Assembly: GCF_000763945.1 (NCBI RefSeq)
Contig: NZ_JQFJ01000002.1
Location: 2,159,501-2,223,500, forward strand
Source: Sphingopyxis sp. MWB1
GTDB lineage: Bacteria; Pseudomonadota; Alphaproteobacteria; Sphingomonadales; Sphingomonadaceae
Length of the DNA stretch: 64,000 nucleotides
Direction: 5' to 3'
Shown: in pieces, positions 29,232 to 37,000 of the stretch
Layout of the letters: every line of letters begins with the position of its first letter
Numbering within the stretch: position 1 is the stretch's first letter
Translations under genes and position numbers: made by a program
Notes under the pieces: generated by a model
Database searches by the model: none
What the model was told of the DNA's origin: nothing
Seen by the model: only the letters and a program-made list of their open reading frames with translations

Positions 29232-29690
29232 ATGACTGACGTGACAATATTGGTCGATGCCGACGCCTGCCCGGTGAAGGAGGAGATTTACCGCGTCGCC
29301 TGGCGGCATGAGGTGGCGGTGAAGATCGTCGCCAACAGCCATTTGCGCGTGCCCGACCATCCGCTGATCGAACGGATCACCGTGTCGGACGGCTTTGACG
29401 CTGCCGACGACTGGATCGCCGAGGCGGCGCATGGGCGCGCGGTGGTGATCACGGCGGATATTTTGCTCGCCGACCGGGCGCTGAAGGCGGGGGCAAGCGT
29501 GCTGGCGCCCAATGGCAAGCCCTTTACCGCGGCCTCGATCGGCCCCGCGATTGCGACGCGCGCGATCATGGCCGACCTGCGCGCGGGCGGCGACCAGATT
29601 GGCGGACCGCCGCCGTTCAGCAAGAAGGACCGGTCGGCATTCTTGCAGGCGCTGGATGCGGCGTTGGTACGGCTCGCGCGGCAGGGGTAG
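29232..29690 (+). CDS. YaiI/YqxD (UPF0178, DUF188) family protein
   Basis: 152 residues. The N-terminus [18 protein letters not shown] and the later [14 protein letters not shown] and [15 protein letters not shown] are the hallmark of UPF0178, a PIN-like fold with conserved acidic residues that could bind a metal. No biochemical role is firmly established. It lies directly after the 43-residue basic gene, probably in one transcript. Confidence 0.92.
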   Translation: MTDVTILVDADACPVKEEIYRVAWRHEVAVKIVANSHLRVPDHPLIERITVSDGFDAADDWIAEAAHGRAVVITADILLADRALKAGASVLAPNGKPFTAASIGPAIATRAIMADLRAGGDQIGGPPPFSKKDRSAFLQALDAALVRLARQG

Positions 29691-29870
29691 GCCGCGAAGC
29701 GATTTACGGCGGGCGGTTGTGGGACGGATGGCTGGAGGGGCGTTGTCATTCATCCTTCGCCTTTCGGGCGAGCGAATGGGAAAGCCGCTTCGCGGCAAGC
29801 GCATTTCCTCCGCGCCTCCGCACGAACCGGGAACTTTGCGTCCTGATCCTTGGCCCAAAAGGAAGGCAGG

Positions 29871-29895
29871 CCCCGGGTCGAGCCCGGGGTGACGG
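29871..29895. repeat. Palindromic intergenic repeat unit
   Basis: CCCCGGGTCGAGCCCGGGG followed by TGACGG. Sequences of the type 'CCCGG..TCAAGCCCGGG.TGACG' are scattered between genes in sphingomonads; related copies occur at 34427-34500. The surrounding gap (29691-29949) holds no convincing gene. Confidence 0.55.
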
Positions 29896-29949
29896 GGTGT
29901 GTGCAGGGCGGTGCTTGACGGGATGCGGGTGGGGGCGCATTCTTGCGGT

Positions 29950-30297
29950 ATGGCGCGTGACTATCAAAGCTTTGCGGCTTTCTGGCCCTTTTACCTGCGC
30001 GAGCATGGCAGGTCTGCGACGCGGGCGCTGCATTATATTGGGACCAGCCTGGTGGTGCTGATCGCGCTGTTTGCGCTGTTTTCGGGGCGCTGGGTGTGGC
30101 TGCTCGCGCTGCCGGTGGCGGGCTATGCCTTTGCCTGGGTCGCGCATTTCGGGGTCGAGAAGAACCGGCCCGCGACCTTTACCTATCCGCTGTGGAGCCT
30201 TGCGGCCGATTTTCGCATGTGGTGGCTGTGGCTGACCGGGCGGCTGGGGCCGGAGCTGGACCGCGCCGGGGTGACGCGCGGGCGTTTCGAACGCTGA
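29950..30297 (+). CDS. DUF962 / Mpo1-like membrane protein
   Basis: 115 residues from the ATG at 29950 (MARDYQSFAAFWPFYL); the longer in-frame start at 29899 is unsupported. The family motif FYLREHGRSATRALHYIGTS supplies two of the conserved His residues, and VAHFGVEKNRPATFTYP the third. Two to three membrane helices. The yeast relative Mpo1 is an Fe(II) dioxygenase acting on 2-hydroxy fatty acids from sphingoid-base breakdown, which would fit a sphingolipid-making sphingomonad; this is inference. Confidence 0.85.
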   Translation: MARDYQSFAAFWPFYLREHGRSATRALHYIGTSLVVLIALFALFSGRWVWLLALPVAGYAFAWVAHFGVEKNRPATFTYPLWSLAADFRMWWLWLTGRLGPELDRAGVTRGRFER

Positions 30298-30401
30298 ACC
30301 TTCAGGAAGCTGCGGCGTTCGATCAGAGTGAGTGACAGCTTCGATTGGCGTTAGTTGCGAATCATTCTTAAGTTGGCAGCTCCGCTTTTGGAGAAACGCC
30401 T

Positions 30402-30608
30402 GTGCCGACCGATCTTGCCAAGACGATCACCTATCTGGCGCTGCATCTGACCATCGGTTTCAGCGTTGCCTATGCGCTGACCGGATCGGTGGCGCTGGCG
30501 GGCGGGATCGCGATTATCGAGCCGTGCATCAATGCTGTCGCTTTCTTTTTCCATGAAAAGGCGTGGCGCCGCGTCGGCGAGCGTCGCCTGATGAATGCCG
30601 CCACCTGA
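30402..30608 (+). CDS. DUF2061 family small membrane protein
   Basis: 68 residues from a GTG start at 30402, with GGAG eight bases upstream. Two hydrophobic helices (YLALHLTIGFSVAYALTG and VALAGGIAIIEPCINAVAFF) are followed by the conserved FFHEKAWRRVGERR that marks DUF2061. The function is unknown. It lies 20 nt before osmC and is probably cotranscribed. Confidence 0.85.
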   Translation: MPTDLAKTITYLALHLTIGFSVAYALTGSVALAGGIAIIEPCINAVAFFFHEKAWRRVGERRLMNAAT

Positions 30609-30628
30609 AATCAACCAAGGAGAAGAAG

Positions 30629-31057
30629 ATGACCGTCAATCGCGCATCGGCCCATTATGAAGGGCTTGGCAAGGAAGGCCGGGGGTCGATCACGACCAAG
30701 TCGGGGGTGCTCGACGCCCAGCCCTATGGTTTCGGGACCCGCTTTGAGGGCAAGCCCGGCACCAATCCCGAGGAACTGATCGCTGCAGCGCATGCCGCCT
30801 GTTTCACCATGGCACTGTCCTTTGGTCTGTCGCGTGCGGGATATGCGGCGGGAACGCTCGACACCAGCGCCGAAGTGACGCTGGAGCAGCAGGAGGGCGG
30901 CTTTGCCGTGACCAAATCGGCGCTGTCGCTGACCGCGCGCGTCGAAGGAATTGACGCCGGTGAATTTGCGCGGCTGGCCGAAGAGGCGGAGAAAAATTGC
31001 CCGATATCGAAGCTACTCAATTGCGAGATTACGCTGGAGCATAGCCTCGAAAGCTGA
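30629..31057 (+). CDS. osmC: OsmC family peroxidase
   Basis: 142 residues from the ATG at 30629 (SD AAGGAG). Both redox cysteines of the family are present: AAHAACFTMALSF (peroxidatic) and NCPISKLLNCEITLE (resolving). Members reduce organic hydroperoxides in the cytosol. It is the osmotically inducible OsmC subtype rather than Ohr, judged from KSGVLDAQPYGFGTRFEG. Downstream of a DUF2061 membrane protein. Confidence 0.94.
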   Translation: MTVNRASAHYEGLGKEGRGSITTKSGVLDAQPYGFGTRFEGKPGTNPEELIAAAHAACFTMALSFGLSRAGYAAGTLDTSAEVTLEQQEGGFAVTKSALSLTARVEGIDAGEFARLAEEAEKNCPISKLLNCEITLEHSLES

Positions 31058-31148
31058 GATGCGGACAAGCGGTGCAAAAAGCGCTTGATCTCAACCGGGG
31101 TTGAGCTTGCAAAGGGGCGGGCGATGAAATGATGATCGGAGCCATGCC

Positions 31149-31991
31149 ATGAAGCTTTCCTCCCCGCCCTTTCTCGACCGCTACTTCGCGCGGATCCAAT
31201 ATGACGGGCCGCTTGCGCCGACGCTGGCGGTGCTGCGCGACCTGCAGGCGGCGCATGTCGCCGCCATTCCCTTTGAGGCGCTGGGGCCGCTCACCGACGA
31301 AGGCGTCGATATCAGCCCGGCGGCGATTGAGGCCAAGCTGATCGACGGCGGACGCGGGGGCTATTGTTTCGAGCATAATGGCCTGTTCCTTCGCGTGCTG
31401 CACGCCATCGGTTTCGAGGCCGAGGGGCTGCTTGCGCGGGTGCGCTGGATGCGGCCCGCCGATGCGCCGCCGTCGCCGCGCACCCATATGGTGCTGCGCG
31501 TGCGGATTGCGGGGCGCGCTTGGCTGGTCGATGTCGGCTTTGGCGGCAATGTGCCGACTGCCCCGCTCGCCTTTGGCGATGAAATGCCGCAGGCGACCCC
31601 GCACGAACGCTATCGCATCGCGCGCGAAGGCGCGCGCTGGTCGGTGCGGATCGAGGCGGGGGACACATGGATGCCGCTTTATGTCATCGATGACGAGGTG
31701 CCGCCCTTTGTCGATTATGAACTCGCCAACTGGTATACCTCGACCCATCCGGCATCGCATTTCCGCCACCAGTTGATCGCCGCGCGCACGACGGCAGCGG
31801 CGCGCTATGCGCTGCGCGAAAACCGGCTGACCATCCGCCATGCCGACGGGCGGACCGAGCAGCGCTATCTGGCCGCACGCGAGATTGAGGCGGCGCTGGG
31901 CGAGATTTTCGGCCTGAGCGTCGAGCCTGAATGGCGCGCCGCCATCGACCGCGCGGCGACCGCAGAGGTGGCGGCGGAGGTTCCGGCCTGA
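31149..31991 (+). CDS. Arylamine N-acetyltransferase (NAT)
   Basis: 280 residues. The cysteine-protease-like triad can be read as Cys in GRGGYCFEHNGLF, His in SPRTHMVLRV, and Asp in WLVDVGFGGN. It transfers acetyl from acetyl-CoA to arylamines and hydrazines; in bacteria it may detoxify aromatic amines. The length matches bacterial NATs. Stands alone between osmC and the convergent secreted-protein gene. Confidence 0.96.
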   Translation: MKLSSPPFLDRYFARIQYDGPLAPTLAVLRDLQAAHVAAIPFEALGPLTDEGVDISPAAIEAKLIDGGRGGYCFEHNGLFLRVLHAIGFEAEGLLARVRWMRPADAPPSPRTHMVLRVRIAGRAWLVDVGFGGNVPTAPLAFGDEMPQATPHERYRIAREGARWSVRIEAGDTWMPLYVIDDEVPPFVDYELANWYTSTHPASHFRHQLIAARTTAAARYALRENRLTIRHADGRTEQRYLAAREIEAALGEIFGLSVEPEWRAAIDRAATAEVAAEVPA

Positions 31992-32019
31992 CGATCTTGC
32001 CCGCGCGGCGCGCGCGGGT

Positions 32020-33756
32020 TCAGGGCGCCGGTGGCAGTTTCGGGCAGATGTCGCTCGTCCCCTGGGCGAGATCGCGCACCAGCGCGCCGGTGTCGCCGCC
32101 CTGCCGCTGGATCGCGATGGCGGAGACGATGGCGACATTATCCTCCTTGCCCTTGGCCACGGGGTCAAAGCCCAGCGTGACGATATAGGGCACATCATCC
32201 TTGCTGTGCATCATCATCGCCCCGGCGCGCCCGCCCGCGCGCAGCGGCATGAAGGGGCGAAGCTGATAATCGCTGGGGTCGCTGCGCGGCAGATAACAGC
32301 CAAAGCGGCCGAAATTCTGCGTCATGAAATCCAGCACCGCCGCGCGGTCGCGTCCGCCGCCGTTGACCGCCGCCGCCGCCCCGGCGAGCCGGTCGTCGAC
32401 GATGCTGACGTCGATTTTCTCGGCAAAGCGCGGGAGAAGATCGGCATTGACCGCGCCGAGCGTCGCCATCAGCCCCAGATTGTCCATCGCCCGGTGCATC
32501 GCGCGATAGGAGGGCGGGACTTGCTCGGCGGTCACCACCGGAGCCTCGATTGTGATGCCGCCGACGCGTTTGAGATTGGCGCGGGCGAGCGGGCCGAAAC
32601 AGGCGATCTGGTCGAGATGCCCCGACACGGCGGCGTGCGAGCTGGTCTTCGCCATCGCCCAGAGCCACAGGTCGGCGTCGATTTCGGACAGGCCCAGCGT
32701 CAGGAGATCGGGGCGCAGCGCGGTGCAGCTTCCCGAAAAGGCCTGCGGGCTGGCCTGCGCGGCGAGGGCGTCGGCCTTGGCGCCCAGCCGGTCGCGCACC
32801 GTTTGCGGGCGCCCATCGGCGGCGCGCATCGGGGTCGCGCTGAGGATGCTTTGCGGGATCGGCTGGGCAAGGTCGGAGAGGTAGCGGGTCGCGGGCAGCA
32901 GCACGCTCGCCTGATAATCGCCCTGCAAGGTCACCCCGCCCTGCAGCGTCGCGGGGTCGGTCTGGCCGAATTTGTCAAAGCCCAGATAGATGAATTCGGA
33001 CTGGGTGCGATCGCCCGCGGGATTGGCGGTAAAGCGGCGCACCGCACGCGCCTCGCCGCCCACCTGGGTCAGCGCGTCATTCACCTCTTTCTTGCCCTCG
33101 CCCGCCAGCGCCTCGACCAGCGGGGCGAGCGGGGCGGAGACGGTCTTGGCGAAAAAGCCGAGGCCCGACCAAAGCTGGTCGATGCGCTGCTGGTTCGCCT
33201 CCATCTGATGCACCGATTTCAGATCGACGATCATTTCGGTGCCATAGACATGTTCCTGGACATTGATCGGCGTGATGAACAGGAAGCGCGGCGGCGCGCC
33301 TTCATTATTGACCCCCAGCACATCGGGGACGCAATGTTTCGCCTGCGGATTTTTGACGCTGATCAGGCGGATTTCCTGCCGCGTCGCCTGCCCCGCCGGG
33401 TTGCTGACGGCAAAACCCGCATTGATGCCCCACAGCCCTTCGCGCTTGAAAATATTGTCATAAATGCGGTCGTTGAGCTGGCGCCAGCGCTTGCCCTGTC
33501 CGCTTTCAAAGGCGCGGCGCGGACAAATGGCCGCCTCGGTCGAGTGATTGTCGATCAGGCGGACGAGGAAATAGCCGGCGTCGGGATGCGCGCCGACACG
33601 CTTTATCGTCACGCCATTGTCGAGCGGGGTGACGCGCCCCGCCAGCCCCTTTTGCAGCAATTCATCGCCGCTTTCGTCCGCCGCCGCCGCGCCCGCGGGC
33701 GCGCCCAGCGAAACCACCGCCGCAGCAATAGCCGCGGCAAACATGCCCTTGTCCAT
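32020..33756 (-). CDS. Large secreted protein of unknown function
   Basis: 578 residues from the ATG at 33756 (AGGGGG six bases upstream; longer frame to 33873 not supported). A signal peptide (MFAAAIAAAVVSLGAPAGAAAA) is followed by a mostly hydrophilic protein without obvious repeats. Several cysteines (ICPRRAF, KHCVPDVLG, SGSCTALRP, FGCYLPRS, DICPKLP) may form disulfides in the periplasm. Segments such as RFLFITPINVQEHVYGTEM and FVYL-like beta strands give no family I can name. It ends at 32020, about 30 nt from the convergent NAT gene, so the two transcripts probably overlap at their ends. Confidence 0.75.
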   Translation of the reverse strand: MDKGMFAAAIAAAVVSLGAPAGAAAADESGDELLQKGLAGRVTPLDNGVTIKRVGAHPDAGYFLVRLIDNHSTEAAICPRRAFESGQGKRWRQLNDRIYDNIFKREGLWGINAGFAVSNPAGQATRQEIRLISVKNPQAKHCVPDVLGVNNEGAPPRFLFITPINVQEHVYGTEMIVDLKSVHQMEANQQRIDQLWSGLGFFAKTVSAPLAPLVEALAGEGKKEVNDALTQVGGEARAVRRFTANPAGDRTQSEFIYLGFDKFGQTDPATLQGGVTLQGDYQASVLLPATRYLSDLAQPIPQSILSATPMRAADGRPQTVRDRLGAKADALAAQASPQAFSGSCTALRPDLLTLGLSEIDADLWLWAMAKTSSHAAVSGHLDQIACFGPLARANLKRVGGITIEAPVVTAEQVPPSYRAMHRAMDNLGLMATLGAVNADLLPRFAEKIDVSIVDDRLAGAAAAVNGGGRDRAAVLDFMTQNFGRFGCYLPRSDPSDYQLRPFMPLRAGGRAGAMMMHSKDDVPYIVTLGFDPVAKGKEDNVAIVSAIAIQRQGGDTGALVRDLAQGTSDICPKLPPAP

Positions 33757-33882
33757 GGAAAGCCCCCTGTCCATGCGCCCCCTGCGCGAACAGGGGGCGA
33801 CGCGCCACCCTATTCGCCTTCGCCCCCAGCTTATTGGACCAATGCGCCAAGGCAAGTGGATTTGGCGCCACAAAGGCGGCGA

Positions 33883-34329
33883 TCAGTCGATGATGACGTC
33901 TTTCCCCTCAGCCTTCAGCGTGGCGAGGCTGTCTTTCATGGCTTGCAGGACTTCGGGCGGGTGGGGTGTCCAGCTTTCCACCTCGCCGATGATCCGCAGG
34001 GGCGCGCGGCTGCGATAGCTGCGCGTCGGGTTGCCGGGGAAACGCTGGTCGGTGAGATTGGGATCGTCGAACCAGTCGCCCGTGGGTTCGACGATATAGA
34101 TACGCTCCCGCCCTTCTCCGGCGGCGAGTTCGCAGCCCCAGATCGCCGCTTCCAGCGTTGCGGCGAAATAGATCCACGACAAGGGCGCGCCGTCCGCAAA
34201 ATTGCTGGTCCAGCCGGGCGCGAGCAAGTCGCCGACGGCGAGGTCGGCGCGGGTGCCGTGATAAAAGGTGGCGCCCGCATCGGGGCCGGTGGGCGGGGGC
34301 GAAGAGGAGCGGGGTGAAGGAGAGGTCAT
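33883..34329 (-). CDS. arr: Rifampin ADP-ribosyltransferase (Arr)
   Basis: 148 residues from the ATG at 34329. It matches Arr closely: FYHGTRADLAVGDLL (the NAD-contacting His/Gly/Thr segment), a SNF-type motif, RIYIVEPTGDWFDDPNLTD and RFPGNPTRSYRSRAPLRI. The enzyme attaches ADP-ribose from NAD+ to the ansa chain of rifamycins and inactivates them. The length agrees with Arr-ms/Arr-2 (about 140-150). It is chromosomal here, with neighbours of ordinary GC and no integron or IS nearby, so probably an intrinsic resistance gene. Confidence 0.95.
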   Translation of the reverse strand: MTSPSPRSSSPPPTGPDAGATFYHGTRADLAVGDLLAPGWTSNFADGAPLSWIYFAATLEAAIWGCELAAGEGRERIYIVEPTGDWFDDPNLTDQRFPGNPTRSYRSRAPLRIIGEVESWTPHPPEVLQAMKDSLATLKAEGKDVIID

Positions 34330-34426
34330 CGGAGCCGCTTTCCTTGCAAGGGGATGAAAGGCACAGGAAGCGCAGCGCGGCGACAGAGTCAAATCGGTGG
34401 CGGGCGGCGGCGGGATATTTCATCTG

Positions 34427-34500
34427 CGTCACCCCGGAGTTGATCCGGAGGCCATGGCTGCGGCGGTGCGGTGGATCCCGGATCAAGTCCGGGATGACGA
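34427..34500. repeat. Inverted pair of palindromic intergenic repeats
   Basis: GCGTCACCCCGGAGTTGATC (34427 onward) and GATCCCGGATCAAGTCCGGG (34474-34493, followed by ATGACG) are two copies of one repeat in opposite orientation, about 20 nt apart. They resemble the unit at 29871-29895. They lie between arr and the 2H phosphoesterase gene. Confidence 0.65.
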
Positions 34501-34538
34501 AGGGGGGAAGGGCGGTCTTTTTCGACTCGTTGTCCGGC

Positions 34539-35051
34539 TCAGCCGGGGGCGCCCTGAAGCGGCCAGCGGCCATGTTCGACATGGGTGGTCCGCCCCACGA
34601 TGCTTTCGGTGAGGATGATTTCATCGACCGTCCAGCCGATGGGCGGCATTTTTTCGGCGCGCAGCCGGTCGCCGCGATAGTTGATCGTGATGTGCGGTTC
34701 GGGGGTGGTGCCATCCGTGATCGGCGCTTTCTCGCACAGCAGATGGTTCACCAACGCCTTTTGAAACGCCCGCGCCTCGGCCAGCGGGTCGCGCGTCCGC
34801 AAGGTCACCGCGCGGCGATTCTCGATCCGGTCGAAGCGGAGCGGAAAGGGCGGCGCGACGAAGCTGTCGAGCGCGGCGATGGTCGCGGGCAGCCACTCGG
34901 GCGGGGCGTAATGGAGGTCGTAGAGCGAGATGAGCGTGACATGGAGCAGATGCGGCCCGCGCCCGGGGTCGTTGCGGGGCAGCGCGGCGATCGCCGCCTG
35001 CACGGGCCGAGGCGGCTTGGCCATGACGTAGAGGGGGTTCCGGGCGCGCAT
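34539..35051 (-). CDS. 2'-5' RNA ligase / 2H phosphoesterase family protein
   Basis: 170 residues. Two HxT motifs define the family: LHVTLISLYD in the first half and PHITINYRGD in the second, spaced as expected for the bilobal 2H fold. Members hydrolyse 2',3'-cyclic or 2',5' phosphodiesters; the physiological substrate is usually unknown. The start at 35051 could also be the internal ATG at 35024 (MAKPPRPVQ). It is the immediate downstream neighbour of the AT-rich dCTP deaminase islet but has ordinary GC content. Confidence 0.88.
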   Translation of the reverse strand: MRARNPLYVMAKPPRPVQAAIAALPRNDPGRGPHLLHVTLISLYDLHYAPPEWLPATIAALDSFVAPPFPLRFDRIENRRAVTLRTRDPLAEARAFQKALVNHLLCEKAPITDGTTPEPHITINYRGDRLRAEKMPPIGWTVDEIILTESIVGRTTHVEHGRWPLQGAPG

Positions 35052-35114
35052 GGGTGGGAGTGTAGCATGGTGGTGGTGTTGCTGTGCCGACCATTTCCCG
35101 CTCTATGCGGCTCC

Positions 35115-35273
35115 CTAGGCCTTCGGTAATTTTTCTTCGAAATCCCAGTAATTGCTTAGCTCTCGAACAATCGCCTTCCGTGGATTGTCTTTCATCCCAG
35201 TAACGTACAATCGGTCCTTTTCATTCTGGGATAATAGTCGTTTCGAGTGCTTTTCAGGAGTTTCCTTAGACAT
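35115..35273 (-). CDS. Small 52-residue ORF overlapping the dCTP deaminase gene
   Basis: ATG at 35273 to TAG at 35115; the protein begins MSKETPEKHSKRLLSQNEKD and ends REL-SNYWDFEEKLPKA. It is charged, with no membrane helix or signal. The first eight bases (ATGTCTAA) overlap the end of the deaminase frame, so translation is probably coupled. The base composition is AT-rich like the deaminase gene and unlike its other neighbour. The amino-acid pattern looks like a compact alpha-helical domain, but I recognise no family. It could be a regulatory partner, an antitoxin-like protein, or a chance frame; the overlap and composition favour a real gene. Confidence 0.6.
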   Translation of the reverse strand: MSKETPEKHSKRLLSQNEKDRLYVTGMKDNPRKAIVRELSNYWDFEEKLPKA

Positions 35274-36843
35274 TTTCGAGGTCCTTTATGTCGTCTATCA
35301 TGCCAAGGATTTTAAGCTGTGAAGCAACAATTGCCTCAACGGAGAGATGTGCTGTAGAAAGAGAGGTAAATTTTGGAAGAGCCCGATCTTTCGTCCATTC
35401 AACGATATATCCCGCAGATGTTTTTCTTTTGGTGGAGCTGAAGATGTCTCTAAAACGCCTAGGGGACACGCCTTCAAAAGGGCGGAAGACAACCTTTTTT
35501 GATTTGTCTTTGGACGAAGATTCCTCGTCTATGGACACGTCTTCCGGGTAGAGTTCCTTCGTCATGCTCTTCGGATATGGTTCGATATAAACCACGTTCT
35601 CTATTCCCGACGAGATAATATGCCGTGCACACATGTGGCACGGGAAAGTGGTTGTGTAGATCGTCCCCCCACCGACTGCTAAGCCCCGCCGCGCCGCTTC
35701 GGATAATGCGTGCATTTCTGCATGAACAACTCTCCCAAATTCGATCAAATTTGACACTCTCAAATCTTTGAAACGGCTTTTGAGATTCCCAAAAATGAGG
35801 TTCGTTACAAAGGCGTCAATCTGATCGCTCGGGAGGTTGAGGACGTTCACGTCCTTCTCGGCGAGGAACTTTATAAGCTCCTCTATAATATCGATTTTCT
35901 TGACAGCGTTAAAGTCTCGTCCAGTTGTGAAATCACGATTGTCTCTTTTTCCTACATCGTCGATCCAAAATGAGCCTCCGCCAGGGAGCGGAACTTCGTT
36001 GCATCCCTGTGCGACGGCATCTCCTTGAGCATTCGCTATCACGGCGCCAATTTGCCGCGAAAGGTCGGCAGATTTGAGCGCGATCGAACTGGCTTGGAAC
36101 ATATGCATTTCGCAACGAGTCGGCGTTGCATATGGATAGCTAAAGATGTTTTGAAAAAATCCATCCAGTCTGGATTGGAAATCTCCGTGCATGGAGAGAA
36201 AAAAATCTGCCAAATGAAAAGTTTCAGATAGGTTTTGACCTATTTTTTCCCCCGGTCTCTTTCGATCAAGGCTAATTAACCTATCAGCAGACTCCAAGAA
36301 TTTGGCATCATTTGTCGTTTTGTAGGATTTGGCTATTTGTCTAGTAAGATATGTTTTTCGTTCACTTTCGTGAGTGAACGCCGATATCATTATGAATTTG
36401 TCGCCATAAATGTGTCGAAGTAAGTCTACCTCGTCAGGGTGCTTGAGGCTGTTCAATATATAGCAATGATTATATAATTCTAGATCTTCGTAATCTAAAT
36501 CACATCCCTCTTTCAAAAGAAATCCTTGTCTAAGGCTCCTTATTTCGGTAGTTATTAGCGGAACGGTCGCGGCTCCTGATTTTACTTTTCTCCTTAGGAA
36601 GTCTGCAGCCGCCATAAGAAGTTCAACCCGACGCTCAAACTTTGATTTCGTTATTTCATCAGAAACAGGTTTTGAGCAAACTGCTTGGATGAGTGAACTC
36701 ACTCTTATCTGGAACGACTGATAGCCGTATGGTCTAATGGCATCTGCTACCTCAGATGCCAGTGATTGAAGGTCGGTGCCGGCGGGCCCTGCAAGTCCAA
36801 TGACAATTTCGGGCTTCGGGAAAAGAGGATCGTAGTGCTTCAT
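35266..36843 (-). CDS. AvcD-like anti-phage dCTP/dCMP deaminase
   Basis: About 525 residues from the ATG at 36843 (MKHYDPLFPKPEIVIGLAGP); longer starts at 36870 (ATG) and 36894 (TTG) are possible. The N-terminal half is a P-loop/kinase-like domain (IVIGLAGPAGTDLQSLA near residues 13-30). The C-terminal half is a zinc cytidine-deaminase domain of dCMP-deaminase type, with RVVHAEMHALSEA (His and catalytic Glu, about 374-376) and TTFPCHMCARHIISSGI (two zinc Cys, about 402-405). This order matches the anti-phage dCTP deaminase (AvcD) family, which when phage infects converts dC nucleotides to dU forms and starves replication. The gene is about 40% GC in a 65% GC genome, a sign of transfer. It is followed by an overlapping 52-codon ORF and preceded by a 12-codon leader ORF. 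Confidence 0.88.
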   Translation of the reverse strand: MKHYDPLFPKPEIVIGLAGPAGTDLQSLASEVADAIRPYGYQSFQIRVSSLIQAVCSKPVSDEITKSKFERRVELLMAAADFLRRKVKSGAATVPLITTEIRSLRQGFLLKEGCDLDYEDLELYNHCYILNSLKHPDEVDLLRHIYGDKFIMISAFTHESERKTYLTRQIAKSYKTTNDAKFLESADRLISLDRKRPGEKIGQNLSETFHLADFFLSMHGDFQSRLDGFFQNIFSYPYATPTRCEMHMFQASSIALKSADLSRQIGAVIANAQGDAVAQGCNEVPLPGGGSFWIDDVGKRDNRDFTTGRDFNAVKKIDIIEELIKFLAEKDVNVLNLPSDQIDAFVTNLIFGNLKSRFKDLRVSNLIEFGRVVHAEMHALSEAARRGLAVGGGTIYTTTFPCHMCARHIISSGIENVVYIEPYPKSMTKELYPEDVSIDEESSSKDKSKKVVFRPFEGVSPRRFRDIFSSTKRKTSAGYIVEWTKDRALPKFTSLSTAHLSVEAIVASQLKILGMIDDIKDLENV

Positions 36844-36890
36844 AGATATGAACTGTACTAAAAACTGCATTCTCGCAAGATGGACACCTC

Positions 36891-36929
36891 TCAATCATAC
36901 TCCCGACCACTCGCGCCCAACTTGCTCAT
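36891..36929 (-). CDS. 12-residue leader ORF upstream of the dCTP deaminase gene
   Basis: ATG at 36929 with AAGGA seven bases upstream, encoding MSKLGASGREYD and ending in TGA at 36893-36891. That stop overlaps a possible TTG start of the deaminase frame (TTGA, 36894-36891), which itself has GGGAG five bases upstream. It might couple or control deaminase translation. Very short, so possibly fortuitous. Confidence 0.35.
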   Translation of the reverse strand: MSKLGASGREYD

Positions 36930-37000
36930 CTGCGTGTCCTTGTTTCTTTGTGCAAGATTTTTGAAGTCCGTTCAAAGGCGCCAAGGCCCATCGGCGCGCC

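Noticed and set aside
32206..34317. 703-codon plus-strand frame across the secreted-protein and arr genes
   Set aside because: Antisense shadow; the minus strand encodes Arr with clear motifs and a signal-peptide protein.
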